64,000 nt of DNA from the NCBI GenBank assembly GCA_934436435.1, contig CAKSAN010000012.1:62001-126000 (forward strand). The letters are read 5' to 3'. The DNA comes from an uncultured Acetatifactor sp. (GTDB lineage Bacteria > Bacillota > Clostridia > Lachnospirales > Lachnospiraceae). The notes under the pieces were generated by a model. It was not told the origin of the DNA. It did no database searches and saw only the letters and a program-made list of their open reading frames with translations. Both the position numbers and the translations under genes were made by a program. Below are positions 28,160 through 36,739 of the stretch, piece by piece (position 1 is the stretch's first letter; each line of letters starts with the position of its first letter).

Positions 28160-28225
28160 AAAAACGCAGCGGCATATTTGGTATGGCAGGAACTGGAAAA
28201 GGAAGCCGGGAAGTACATAAAATAA
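28160..28225 (+). pseudogene. 3' remnant of a ketopantoate reductase-like gene
   Basis: The codons read KNAAAYLVWQELEKEAGKYIK and a stop. The same ending occurs at 36627-36692 behind a clear PanE-type N-terminus, which is why I assign it. Nothing else of the gene is left here. Confidence 0.55.
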
Positions 28226-28231
28226 AAGAAC

Positions 28232-28422
28232 AGTGCAGTAATCAGCTACGGCATACCTACATCACGAATCTTCTCTATGCAGGAGTGGGCCTTAAGACGG
28301 TTCAGTACCTTGCAGGACATGAAAACAGCAAAACAACTATGGACATCTATGCAAGGGTAAAGTACAATAAACCTGAGGAGTTATTTGACGTAGTAAATCG
28401 AGCATTGGCAAAGAATAGATAA
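28232..28422 (+). pseudogene. C-terminal remnant of a tyrosine recombinase
   Basis: LRHTYITNLLYAGVGLKTVQYLAGHENSKTTMDIYARV is the C-terminal active-site part of a phage or transposon integrase, with the R-H pair, the second H in GHENSKTT and the nucleophile tyrosine in MDIYARV. The N-terminal two thirds are missing. It lies between the two rpsI-tail repeats, which supports the idea that an integrative element once sat here. Confidence 0.8.
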
Positions 28423-28431
28423 TAAATTACC

Positions 28432-28463
28432 AAACTTGAAATGCCAGTTTGGCATCTCAAGTT
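28432..28463 (+). promoter_or_regulatory. Near-palindrome inversely repeated inside the next gene
   Basis: The 32 bases 28432-28463 are the exact reverse complement of 28720-28751 within the ORF6N coding sequence. Each copy is itself a near-palindrome: 7 bp, one mismatch, 6 bp and a 3-base loop (AACTTGA...TCAAGTT). The upstream copy ends 16 bases before the start codon and would overlap the leader. It may be an operator or RNA hairpin. Confidence 0.75.
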
Positions 28464-28479
28464 GTTATAGGGGAAATTT

Positions 28480-29442
28480 ATGATAGAAATTAAACCAGAA
28501 GAGAAAAAGACGGATGGTATTACAAATGATTTAGTTGAAATCGTTCAACCACCGATTGAAAAAATGATTTATGTTATTAGAGATAAGCAAGTCATGCTGG
28601 ATAGTGATCTTGCCGTTCTTTATCAGGTCGAGACAGGGGCATTGAATAGAGCAGTAAAAAGAAATATTAGTAGATTTCCAGAAGATTTTCGTTTTCAGCT
28701 CACAAAAGAGGAATATCAAAACTTGAGATGCCAAACTGGCATTTCAAGTTTTGCGCAGGAAGAAAATAATTATGGTGGTCGCAGGACTCTTCCTTATGTA
28801 TTTACAGAGCAGGGAATCTCTATGTTGGCGAGTGTGCTACATAGCGAAGTGGCGATTAAGGTAAGCATTGGCATTATGCGCGCATTCGTGGAAATGAGGC
28901 GATTTATTGCTAATAATGCTTTACTTTTTGAACGCATCAGTAATGTGGAGTTAAAACAACTGGAATATCAAAAGCAAACGGATGAAAAATTGGATCAGAT
29001 ATTTGAATATATATCGGACCATGAGGAATCAAATCAGAAAGTCTTTTTTGACGGCCAGATATATGATGCTTTTAGCCTAATTGTTAGCCTGATTCAAAAA
29101 GCGAAAAAGGAAATCGTTTTAATTGATGGCTATGTGGATGTAGGAACGCTGAATCTTCTCGCAAAAAAGAATGAGAATGTAGCTGTTGTGATGTATACAT
29201 TGAAAAGAACCAAGTTATCTCAAGGAGATGTTGATAATTTCAACAGCCAGTATCCTTTGCTGGAAGTGCGGTACACGAAAGTATTTCATGATCGCTTTTT
29301 AATCCTGGATAGGAAAAATGCTTATCATATAGGAGCCTCCTTAAAAGATGCAGGAAAAAAGTGTTTTGGAATTACTCTGATTGAGGATGATGGTATTGTG
29401 AGAGACATTCTTCAGAGATTGGAGATTGAAACGGAGGAGTAA
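28480..29442 (+). CDS. ORF6N-domain protein with PLD-like C-terminus
   Basis: This 320-residue protein has an N-terminal ORF6N DNA-binding domain of phage type (about 25-140): VMLDSDLAVLYQVETGALNRAVKRNISRFPEDFRFQL and YGGRRTLPYVFTEQGISMLASVL. A linker probably forming a coiled coil (about 150-185) follows. The C-terminal half (about 190-320) has H270DRFLILD277 and resembles a degenerate phospholipase D/HKD nuclease-like fold. Such proteins are found in mobile elements and are often thought to regulate or to act in phage conflict. Codon and base use is clearly more AT-rich than in the ribosomal genes, so transfer is likely. AGGGGAA precedes the ATG. Confidence 0.8.
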   Translation: MIEIKPEEKKTDGITNDLVEIVQPPIEKMIYVIRDKQVMLDSDLAVLYQVETGALNRAVKRNISRFPEDFRFQLTKEEYQNLRCQTGISSFAQEENNYGGRRTLPYVFTEQGISMLASVLHSEVAIKVSIGIMRAFVEMRRFIANNALLFERISNVELKQLEYQKQTDEKLDQIFEYISDHEESNQKVFFDGQIYDAFSLIVSLIQKAKKEIVLIDGYVDVGTLNLLAKKNENVAVVMYTLKRTKLSQGDVDNFNSQYPLLEVRYTKVFHDRFLILDRKNAYHIGASLKDAGKKCFGITLIEDDGIVRDILQRLEIETEE

Positions 29443-29541
29443 AAATCACTTATTTCTATGGCTAAGGAATAGGACAACTGACAACAGAAAATGCGAAAAA
29501 GCCCGTAATATCAAGGGCAAACGCACCATAGAGATGTTTAA

Positions 29542-30256
29542 TACGGCTTAAAGGCAGCTCGTCGTGCTCCCCAGTTCAGCAAGAGATAATAATCAGAACA
29601 CTCGAAACCCTTGTAAACACTGGTTTGCAGGGGGTTCTTTTTTACCCTGCGCTAAACGAAGCGGAATTCCTCTGAAGCGGGCGGAAAACGGATCGTTTTG
29701 CACCTGGCATTGAAATCACCCATAAGTTTGAAAAAACTATTGCCAATAGAAAACTTCTATGCTAATATAATCGCAAAGCATAGAAGTTTTCTATTTCTAC
29801 AGATATCTTGTGAAGTTCTGAATAGCGAGTCGGAAAGTCCATGCTTTTATTCCAATTTACAACATTCTAAATAACAGCGGGTTTCTGACCGTGGTATTCG
29901 TACTTTGTGTGGGGCATAAGTATGTCTGTTTTTGTTACGTTACTATAATTTCATAAACGTGGAATGTCCGATCCTGCTGTTATAACAAACACAGGAAGGA
30001 GTTCTATGGGAGATATTGATGTAGCGATTTGTGAGTACATAGCTGAAAACGAACGGGTAGCGGATCTGTTCAATGGGTTATATTTTCAGGGGGAACGGAG
30101 GATCCATGCTGAAAATATCGAGGATTATGAAGAAAAATATCCTGTAAAGTACCCAACCGGTGGAAAACGTTCGAAACGTACCGGAAAGGTACGATACCGG
30201 GATATCGTGAAAAAATTGAAGAGTGGAGGTAGTTTAAGGATACTGGCCATGGAGAA
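29542..30256 (+). repeat. Direct repeat copy 2: rpsI tail, terminator, rpn 5' half
   Basis: The copy begins with [15 protein letters not shown] and stop, the exact C-terminus of S9, although no rest of rpsI is present. Serine is written AGC instead of TCC. The rpsI terminator, the rpn relic, the 18-bp palindrome and the rpn start follow. The roughly 100 bases before it (29443-29541) hold no gene I can name. Confidence 0.92.
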
Positions 30257-30992
30257 CCAGAACCAGGTGGATTATACCATGCCGTTTCGTTGTATGGAAT
30301 ATGATACCCTGGAATACCGCAGGCAGATCGATCACAGGATCCGGGAAAATGAGAAGAACCCGCAGTGGAGCAACAAAGCAGCGGAACGCCTCTGCGGTGT
30401 GCGGAAAACGGATCGTTTTGCGCCGGTCTATACGGTCTGTCTCTATCATGGGAAGGAAGCGTGGGACGGCCCCAGATCCCTCAAGGACATGATGGATTTC
30501 GGTTCGGATCCGGATCAGATGAGCCGCTATTTTGCGGATTATCCGATGAAGCTGTTCTGCGTGAATGAGGAGCAGGATTTCAGCTGTTTTCACACTGAAC
30601 TGCGGCAGTTCTTTACGATGATCAGCTGCCGGAAGGACTGGAAACGCCTGCGCAGACTGGCGGAGTCAGAAGATTACCGGAATCTATCTGCGGATACAGC
30701 GGAGGCAATCGCGGTAGTATTGGGATGGTCGGATCCGAAAGAGATCCAGATGAAATATGAAGAGAAGGGAAAAGGTGTAAATATGTGTAAAGCATTGGAA
30801 GACCTGCTGACAATCGAGCGGGAAAAGGGAGAGAAGCTTGGAATCGAGCAGGGTATCGAGAGAGGAATCGAGCAGAATGCATACAATATGATCTGGAATA
30901 TGCAGGAAGAAGGCATTGAACTGGACAGGATCTGCCGTATTTCCGGGAAAACTGCGGAAGAAGTGCAACGGATTCTTGAGAGCAAATCCTGA
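30006..30992 (+). CDS. Rpn-family recombination-promoting nuclease/putative transposase
   Basis: This 328-residue protein belongs to the Rpn (PD-(D/E)XK, transposase_31) family, DNA endonucleases that promote RecA-independent recombination. The core runs DLFNGLYFQGE, then VRYRD66IV, then ILAME83NQ85NQVDYTMPFRCMEYD, then LYHGKEAWDGPRSL. The C-terminal third has a GIEQGIERGIEQ repeat and helices, typical of variable Rpn tails. I start it at ATG 30006 after AAGGAG; an upstream in-frame ATG lacks a ribosome binding site. It is the intact partner of the deleted copy at 27465. Confidence 0.85.
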   Translation: MGDIDVAICEYIAENERVADLFNGLYFQGERRIHAENIEDYEEKYPVKYPTGGKRSKRTGKVRYRDIVKKLKSGGSLRILAMENQNQVDYTMPFRCMEYDTLEYRRQIDHRIRENEKNPQWSNKAAERLCGVRKTDRFAPVYTVCLYHGKEAWDGPRSLKDMMDFGSDPDQMSRYFADYPMKLFCVNEEQDFSCFHTELRQFFTMISCRKDWKRLRRLAESEDYRNLSADTAEAIAVVLGWSDPKEIQMKYEEKGKGVNMCKALEDLLTIEREKGEKLGIEQGIERGIEQNAYNMIWNMQEEGIELDRICRISGKTAEEVQRILESKS

Positions 30993-30997
30993 CCCGG

Positions 30998-31147
30998 AGG
31001 ATAGACGAGGCCGTAATCAGAGCCAGGAAGAATGAGGAATGGAGATCAGGATACATGAAAGAGCTGTTACATGATGATGACGTCAGAGAAGAGGGAAGAG
31101 AAGCATTTTATGCAAGGCGCCCAAAATTCATTTTGAATAATATATAG
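30998..31147 (+). pseudogene. 3' fragment of a further rpn gene
   Basis: Six bases after the intact rpn stop, the sequence reads IDEAVIRARKNEEWRSGYMKELL and continues about 25 codons to a stop. The ARKNEEWRxxYM motif is usual near the end of Rpn proteins, so this is the tail of another copy fused behind the intact gene. Confidence 0.65.
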
Positions 31148-31157
31148 AATCAGCAGG

Positions 31158-31183
31158 AACGCACCCTCACCGGTGCGTTTTTT
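31158..31183 (+). terminator. Terminator after the rpn region
   Basis: An 8-bp stem AACGCACC/GGTGCGTT (31158-31165 with 31172-31179) is followed by T-rich sequence. It closes the rpn transcript. Confidence 0.85.
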
Positions 31184-31224
31184 CTCTTTTTCGTACTTTT
31201 TTCCCATTTTTTTACCAGAAACAC

Positions 31225-31255
31225 TTGACTTGTCCCCTAAGGGACGATGTATCAT
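31225..31255 (+). promoter_or_regulatory. MerR-type promoter/operator
   Basis: TTGACT (31225-31230) and TATCAT (31250-31255) are separated by 19 bp, and the spacer holds the dyad GTCCC-CTAA-GGGAC (31232-31245). An over-long spacer with a central dyad is the hallmark of promoters activated by MerR-family regulators. No merR gene is in the window. Downstream, GGGTCGATTCATG is repeated 21 bp apart (31295-31331). The next gene is the large adhesin, 196 bases on. Confidence 0.7.
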
Positions 31256-31450
31256 AAGGGCAAGAAACACAGAAGCCCCTCCCTCAGGTGGGCAGGGTCG
31301 ATTCATGACATATTTGGGTCGATTCATGTCAAAAAAGGTATTTTAGAGGGAATATGTGTTATATTTTTTCTCAAATAATGGATTTACTTTGTCCGGGAAT
31401 TTACCGGACGGAAAGATCTAAGAGATTATCATGTTCTAAAGGAGGATCTT

Positions 31451-34400
31451 ATGAAGAAACGAGTATTGAGTCTGGTCATGGCATTTGTGCTCAGCTTTTC
31501 CATGATGCCCATGTCGGCATTTGCGGAAGAAACGGGTACAGTGACGGAACAGAAGGCACAGAACGGCGAGGACACCGTAGATGTCTCCTCCACCGGCGAA
31601 GACATCAGCGGTGGCAATGCTGTGACAAAGGGTGCAGCGGTGGAGGCAGCGCAGGCTCTCATCAATGCCCTGCCGGAGGAAGTGACCGCGAAGAACGCGG
31701 ACGAACTCCAGGCACAGCTGATGGCGATAGACGAGGCTCTGACGGCACTGAACGGTGAGCAGCGCGCAGAGCTGGATATGACGCGTCTGGAGAATATTTG
31801 CGCGGCTCTGAACGGGCTTGTGGCAGTGCAGGCTGGCGAGCATGCGAACCATCCTGTCTGCGGTGATGCAAATTGCAAAGACCACGGGGAGACTTTGACT
31901 GGCTGGACGGCAATAGCTGACGGCACTGCGCTGTTGAATACTACATTGGCAGGCTACTATTACCTGACTAACGATGTGACGCTTGATGCAACATGGCAGC
32001 CTGCGGACGGTACTGTGCTCTGTCTCAACGGTCACAGCATCACGGTCGACGCAGATGTCAATGCGATTACTGTTCCTGCCGATAGCAGCTTCACGCTGAC
32101 TGACTGCAACAGCAGCGAAGGTAGGCATTACTTCCAGAACTACGTCAGCAAGAAGCGCTGGGTGCCGTGTGAGGAAAACGCTAGCGGTAGCTTTTCCGTG
32201 GAGGGCGGTGTCATCACACACTCTGTGAATTATAATGCAAGAGGTGTAACTGTGCAGGGTACAGGTACATTTATCATGTACGGCGGCACCATCTGCGGTC
32301 ATGGCAGCAACGAAGACGGTGCGGGCGTGTTCGTAGGCAATAAGGGTGAGTTTGGGATGTACGGCGGAGCAATCAAAGGTAATACCGCGTACAATTTTTT
32401 GGGCGGCGTGTATGTGAACGGCGGTACCTTTACCATGAACGGCGGTGAGATTTCCGATAATAAGGCTTACCGTGGAAGTGGCGTGTATATGGCTGGCGGT
32501 ACCTTTACCATGACTGGTGGTACGATTTCCAACAATACGGCTGATTGTGGAAGCGGTGTGTATTTGGGCGCTTCTGGTAAATTTAATTTGTCCGGCACTG
32601 CGAGCATCAGCGGCAACACGGCTACTGTCAGTGGCGGCGGCGTGTATATGTGGTCGGGGATCCTCAATATGACCGGCGGCACCATCAGCGGCAATACAGC
32701 AGGTGATTCCGGCGGCGGTGTGTATTTGGATTTTGACAGCAGTTCTACCACCTTTAATATGTCCGGCACACCGGTCATCATCGGCAACAAAGATGCGGAT
32801 GGCATGGCGAACAATGTTTATTTGCGCGGTAAGAGTACCGACAGCACCGGCAACCCCATCCATATCACGGGAGAGCTGGAGGACGGCGCGCAGATCGGCG
32901 TGACCCCGGATACTGTACCCGTCGGTTTTTCCGCGGAAATTGCAAAATTTCCGATGGATATGGACCGGAGCTGTATAAATAAATTTACTGCTGACCAACA
33001 TGGATTCAAGATTGCTGGCACTTTGGTCCCGGGCGAGAACTGCAACTATGTTACAATACAGGCAGAGCCCCACGAACACTACCTTTGCGGCGGAGACGAA
33101 TGCACCCAAATCGGCGACCATAGCTGTGCCAAGACCGTGTTTAAGGCGTGGACATCTACGACCTCCCTGCCCAGTACGGCTGGCAACTGGTATTTGACCG
33201 GTAATGTAACACTTTCCAAGACATGGGAACCGGCGGATGGCACCGTGCTCTGTCTCAACGGCTACAAAATTACAATTACAGGTACAGGTATATATAATAG
33301 GATCGACGTTAAAAAAGACTTTACCCTGTGTGATGACAGTGGCGAGGGCAAAATCGCCAGTAGCAACGATTACGGTGTATATGTGAGCGAAGGCGGTACA
33401 TTTAACTTATACGGCGGTTCGATTACCGGTACTACTACAGCGGGTGTGTATACAAAGGGCACCTTTATCATGTATGGCGGTTCGGTCGCCGACAATAAAT
33501 GTTCCGGTGTGGTCAACTTAGGGGGCACCTTCACCATGTATGACGGTTTGATCACCGGTAATGGGATAAATAATTACGGTACTGCTGTAGATGTATCCGG
33601 CCGCGGCATCTTCACCATGAAGGGCGGAAGTATCACCAACAACAATTGGGGCGGTGTGGATGTGGGCAGTTCCAGTACATTCTACATGAGTGGTGAGGCT
33701 GAGATCAGCGGCAACACCATAGATGCCGCAAGAAGCGACGTGCGAGATGCCGGCGGTGTGTATATGGGCGGCACATTCTACATGAGCGGTAATGCCAGGA
33801 TCATCAATAACAAAGTCACTGGCAGTGATTATATAGGCAATTCCGCAGCGGGTTTACATGTTGCATCTACCAGCGTCTACCTTAGCGGCAATGTGCAGAT
33901 CACAGGCAACGAATGGGATGGCAAGAAAAATAATGTCCTGAAGCGTGTTGGGGTCCTCAATATCAACGGAACGATGGAAGAGACCGCACGCATTGGTGTG
34001 ACCACGGAGACCGAGCCCGACGCAAATTCTTCTCAGGGCATCTGGATTGTTGACGGTGCGAATGACAGAGAACTGGACTATACCAAGATCTTCCTGCCGG
34101 ATGTGACCGACAAGAACTATGAGGTCGTCCATCACGATCAGTATTACGACGACCTGTATCTTAGGGTGCACCAGCACAGCTGGAACTACACGGCAAGCGG
34201 TGACACTATCACCGCAGCTTGCGCCTGTGGTGAGCAGGGCGGCAGCGTGACCATCGAGGCTCCCGCAGCGGATACGCTGACCTACGACGGCAATACAAAG
34301 GTGGCAACGGTTGTGAACAACATCCTTCCTGCTGATGTGACCGCTCCCACCATCACCTACAAGGTGAAAGGAAGCAATGCATCTGCTGCACCTGTCAATG

Positions 34401-36340
34401 CCGGCACCTATATTGCCAGCATTACCCTCACAGGCGCGGACGGCAATCCTGCCACTGCCAGTGTGGAGTATACCATCAAGGCAAAGGAACTTACGAATCT
34501 TAAGATTGATGTCGCAGATGCCGGTAATTACGACGGCAGCGAAAAGAAACCTACCGTTACCGTCAAGGACGGCGACACCCTGATTCCCGGTGACGAGTAT
34601 GAAATCATTTACAGCAACAACAAAAATGCGGGTACCGCCAATGTGACCATCAGAAGTAAGGCAGGCGGCAATTACACTTTCAGCGATACCATGGCGCAGT
34701 TCACCATTGCCAAGGCAAAGGGAGGCACTCTGCAGGAGTATGGCTTCAGCCAGAAGTTCTCCGACCGGAGCGAGAGGAGCCTTCGCCCGGAATACGATCT
34801 TCCCGCCGGTCATACATGGACATATCGCATGTCCGATGCCGATGTTACAGGCTCTGCAAAGGTTGCATCAGCTGCCATCAATGCCACGACCGGAGAGATC
34901 ACCTACAAGCTGGCTGACGGTGCGGCAGGTGATACGGTTAGTTGGATGGTAACGATTTCCAACGACAACTATGAAGACTTCACCCAGAAGCTGATTCTGA
35001 CCCTGACGGCAAAGGACGATCAGAAGGAGCTGCGCGTCACAGGGGACAATACCGTGGCATACGGCAAGACACTGACACTTGGCACCACCGGCGGCTCCGG
35101 TACGGGCGAGGTGACCTTCCGCATTGACAAAGCCAACAGCACGGGCGAAGCGACCATGGATGCAAACGGTGTCCTGACAGCGCGCAAGGTCGGCTCCGTC
35201 ATTATCATAGCGACCAAGGCAGGCGATGCGGATTACAATGAAGCCGTCAGTGCCTCCTTTGAAATCACGATCACCAAAGCAACTCCCACCGGTGAGCCTA
35301 AATACACCGTGATCACCACGGATGGTAAGACCCTGACGGATGTGGGACTGACGTCAACTGGCAGCACCCTGAATCCCGCAGAGGGTACCCTGAAGTGGGT
35401 GGATGAGGCAGGCAATGAGCTGCAAGGTGACACCAGGGTGGAAGTCAACAAGACCTACAAGTGGAGCTTCACACCTGCGAATGACAACTACAGCTCCCTG
35501 ACCGGCGAGATCGTGCTGTATCCTGTGGATGCTCCCGCCATCAGCGCACAGCCCGGGGATGCAACGGTGAAACCGGGAGAAAAGGCAGTATTTGAAGTGA
35601 CTGCAACGGGTACGGATCTGACGTATCAATGGAAAATTGACAGGAACGACGGAAAGGGATTTGTAGACATTAACGGGGCGAATGGCGCAAGCTATACCAC
35701 CGGAGTAACAGACATGGATTGCAATGGCTTTAAGTATCAGTGCGTCATCAGTAACGCAGTCGGTTCTGTTACAACCGCTACGGTGACCCTGACGGTTACG
35801 GATAATATTGCTCCTACCCCGACTCCCGATCCTTACCGGATCATTGATGGCGCGAACGGTTCCTGGACCCAGAGCACGGACGGAAGCGGAAGTCTCCTGA
35901 TCCGTGGAAACGGTGAGTTTTCCAAGTTCCTGAATGTAAAGGTGGATGGAAATATCATTGATCCTACGAACTATGAAGCCAGAGAGGGTTCTACCATCAT
36001 CGAGTTAAAGGCAGAATATTTAAAGACCCTGTCCGAAGGCAGCCACACCTTTGAGATCGCCTGGACGGATGGCACCGCAAGTACCAGCTTTACGGTAGCA
36101 AGGAACACCTCCGGCAGCGATGATACCGGCAGCAACGATAATGACGACAATAATAAGGACAGCAACAACGACAGCGGTAACAATAACAGCGGCAGCAACA
36201 ATACCGCAGGCAGCGGCGACAACACTGCCCAGACCCTGACCGGATCTCCCAACACCGGAGATGCTTCCGGTCTGTGGATCGCACTCTTCCTGGCATCCGC
36301 CGCAGGACTGGTGGTCATGCTGGTAAGAAGGAAAAAGTAA
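31451..36340 (+). CDS. Large cell-wall-anchored beta-helix adhesin
   Basis: This 1629-residue protein has a signal peptide (1-25, ending SAFAEE), a helical segment to about 130, and then two related right-handed beta-helix blocks. Each block opens with a similar LTNDVTLDATWQPADGTVLCLNGH-like segment (about 175 and 585) and carries many GGTFTMNGGEISDN-type rungs. MBG/Ig-like domains follow (about 930-1250), then an Ig-like domain (about 1360-1455) and a stalk domain shared with the surface protein at 42656. An Asn/Asp/Ser/Gly linker leads to a sortase signal SPNTG (1599-1603), a membrane helix and RRKK. It probably acts in attachment or glycan contact; no catalytic residues are recognised. AAAGGAGG precedes the ATG. 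Confidence 0.88.
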   Translation: MKKRVLSLVMAFVLSFSMMPMSAFAEETGTVTEQKAQNGEDTVDVSSTGEDISGGNAVTKGAAVEAAQALINALPEEVTAKNADELQAQLMAIDEALTALNGEQRAELDMTRLENICAALNGLVAVQAGEHANHPVCGDANCKDHGETLTGWTAIADGTALLNTTLAGYYYLTNDVTLDATWQPADGTVLCLNGHSITVDADVNAITVPADSSFTLTDCNSSEGRHYFQNYVSKKRWVPCEENASGSFSVEGGVITHSVNYNARGVTVQGTGTFIMYGGTICGHGSNEDGAGVFVGNKGEFGMYGGAIKGNTAYNFLGGVYVNGGTFTMNGGEISDNKAYRGSGVYMAGGTFTMTGGTISNNTADCGSGVYLGASGKFNLSGTASISGNTATVSGGGVYMWSGILNMTGGTISGNTAGDSGGGVYLDFDSSSTTFNMSGTPVIIGNKDADGMANNVYLRGKSTDSTGNPIHITGELEDGAQIGVTPDTVPVGFSAEIAKFPMDMDRSCINKFTADQHGFKIAGTLVPGENCNYVTIQAEPHEHYLCGGDECTQIGDHSCAKTVFKAWTSTTSLPSTAGNWYLTGNVTLSKTWEPADGTVLCLNGYKITITGTGIYNRIDVKKDFTLCDDSGEGKIASSNDYGVYVSEGGTFNLYGGSITGTTTAGVYTKGTFIMYGGSVADNKCSGVVNLGGTFTMYDGLITGNGINNYGTAVDVSGRGIFTMKGGSITNNNWGGVDVGSSSTFYMSGEAEISGNTIDAARSDVRDAGGVYMGGTFYMSGNARIINNKVTGSDYIGNSAAGLHVASTSVYLSGNVQITGNEWDGKKNNVLKRVGVLNINGTMEETARIGVTTETEPDANSSQGIWIVDGANDRELDYTKIFLPDVTDKNYEVVHHDQYYDDLYLRVHQHSWNYTASGDTITAACACGEQGGSVTIEAPAADTLTYDGNTKVATVVNNILPADVTAPTITYKVKGSNASAAPVNAGTYIASITLTGADGNPATASVEYTIKAKELTNLKIDVADAGNYDGSEKKPTVTVKDGDTLIPGDEYEIIYSNNKNAGTANVTIRSKAGGNYTFSDTMAQFTIAKAKGGTLQEYGFSQKFSDRSERSLRPEYDLPAGHTWTYRMSDADVTGSAKVASAAINATTGEITYKLADGAAGDTVSWMVTISNDNYEDFTQKLILTLTAKDDQKELRVTGDNTVAYGKTLTLGTTGGSGTGEVTFRIDKANSTGEATMDANGVLTARKVGSVIIIATKAGDADYNEAVSASFEITITKATPTGEPKYTVITTDGKTLTDVGLTSTGSTLNPAEGTLKWVDEAGNELQGDTRVEVNKTYKWSFTPANDNYSSLTGEIVLYPVDAPAISAQPGDATVKPGEKAVFEVTATGTDLTYQWKIDRNDGKGFVDINGANGASYTTGVTDMDCNGFKYQCVISNAVGSVTTATVTLTVTDNIAPTPTPDPYRIIDGANGSWTQSTDGSGSLLIRGNGEFSKFLNVKVDGNIIDPTNYEAREGSTIIELKAEYLKTLSEGSHTFEIAWTDGTASTSFTVARNTSGSDDTGSNDNDDNNKDSNNDSGNNNSGSNNTAGSGDNTAQTLTGSPNTGDASGLWIALFLASAAGLVVMLVRRKK

Positions 36341-36359
36341 TATTTTAGTATTAGAAAAT

Positions 36360-36397
36360 CTCGCTGCAGGGATAAAAACCTGTGGCGAGTTTTTTTT
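36360..36397 (+). terminator. Terminator after the adhesin gene
   Basis: CTCGC/GCGAG outer and CAGG/CCTG inner stems (36360-36389) are followed by eight T. Confidence 0.85.
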
Positions 36398-36406
36398 ATA
36401 TGCGGT

Positions 36407-36435
36407 TTGACTTTTCATGTCCCCGTTGCTATAGT
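36407..36435 (+). promoter_or_regulatory. Promoter of the panE relic
   Basis: TTGACT (36407-36412) and TATAGT (36430-36435) with an extended TG are spaced by 17 bp. The promoter looks intact although the gene it served is decayed. Confidence 0.6.
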
Positions 36436-36491
36436 GTAATTAGATTAGACTAACCAGAAAAAGAATACATTCGGAAAGAGGAGATCAGGCT

Positions 36492-36692
36492 ATGAAAATA
36501 TTAGTATTCGGAGCAGGAGTGCTGGGTTGCAATCTTGCAAGAAATTTGCCTTTGCATCCTCAGCGGGACATCGGGAACGTGACCGGGTAAATTCCGTTGA
36601 TCTTAAAAAGATTACCATTCTACGAAGAAAACGCAGCGGCATATCCGGTATGGCAGGAACTGGAAAAGGAGGCTGGGAAGTATATAAAATAA
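36492..36692 (+). pseudogene. panE: Ketopantoate reductase (PanE/ApbA) relic
   Basis: The start MKILVFGAGVLGCNLARN is the NAD(P)-binding N-terminus of 2-dehydropantoate 2-reductase. After 32 codons comes an in-frame TAA (36588), and the same frame then continues to LPFYEENAAAYPVWQELEKEAGKYIK and stop. Only about 66 of roughly 300 codons remain, so most of the middle has been deleted. Its ending matches the fragment at 28160-28225. Confidence 0.75.
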
Positions 36693-36739
36693 AAGAATTT
36701 AACCTTTACAGCTTCCACCCGACGGCCTGCTCACGATCA

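Noticed and set aside
31436..33121. 561-codon open frame on the minus strand across the adhesin gene
   Set aside because: It is a shadow of the repetitive adhesin coding sequence, with no ribosome binding site or recognisable domain.
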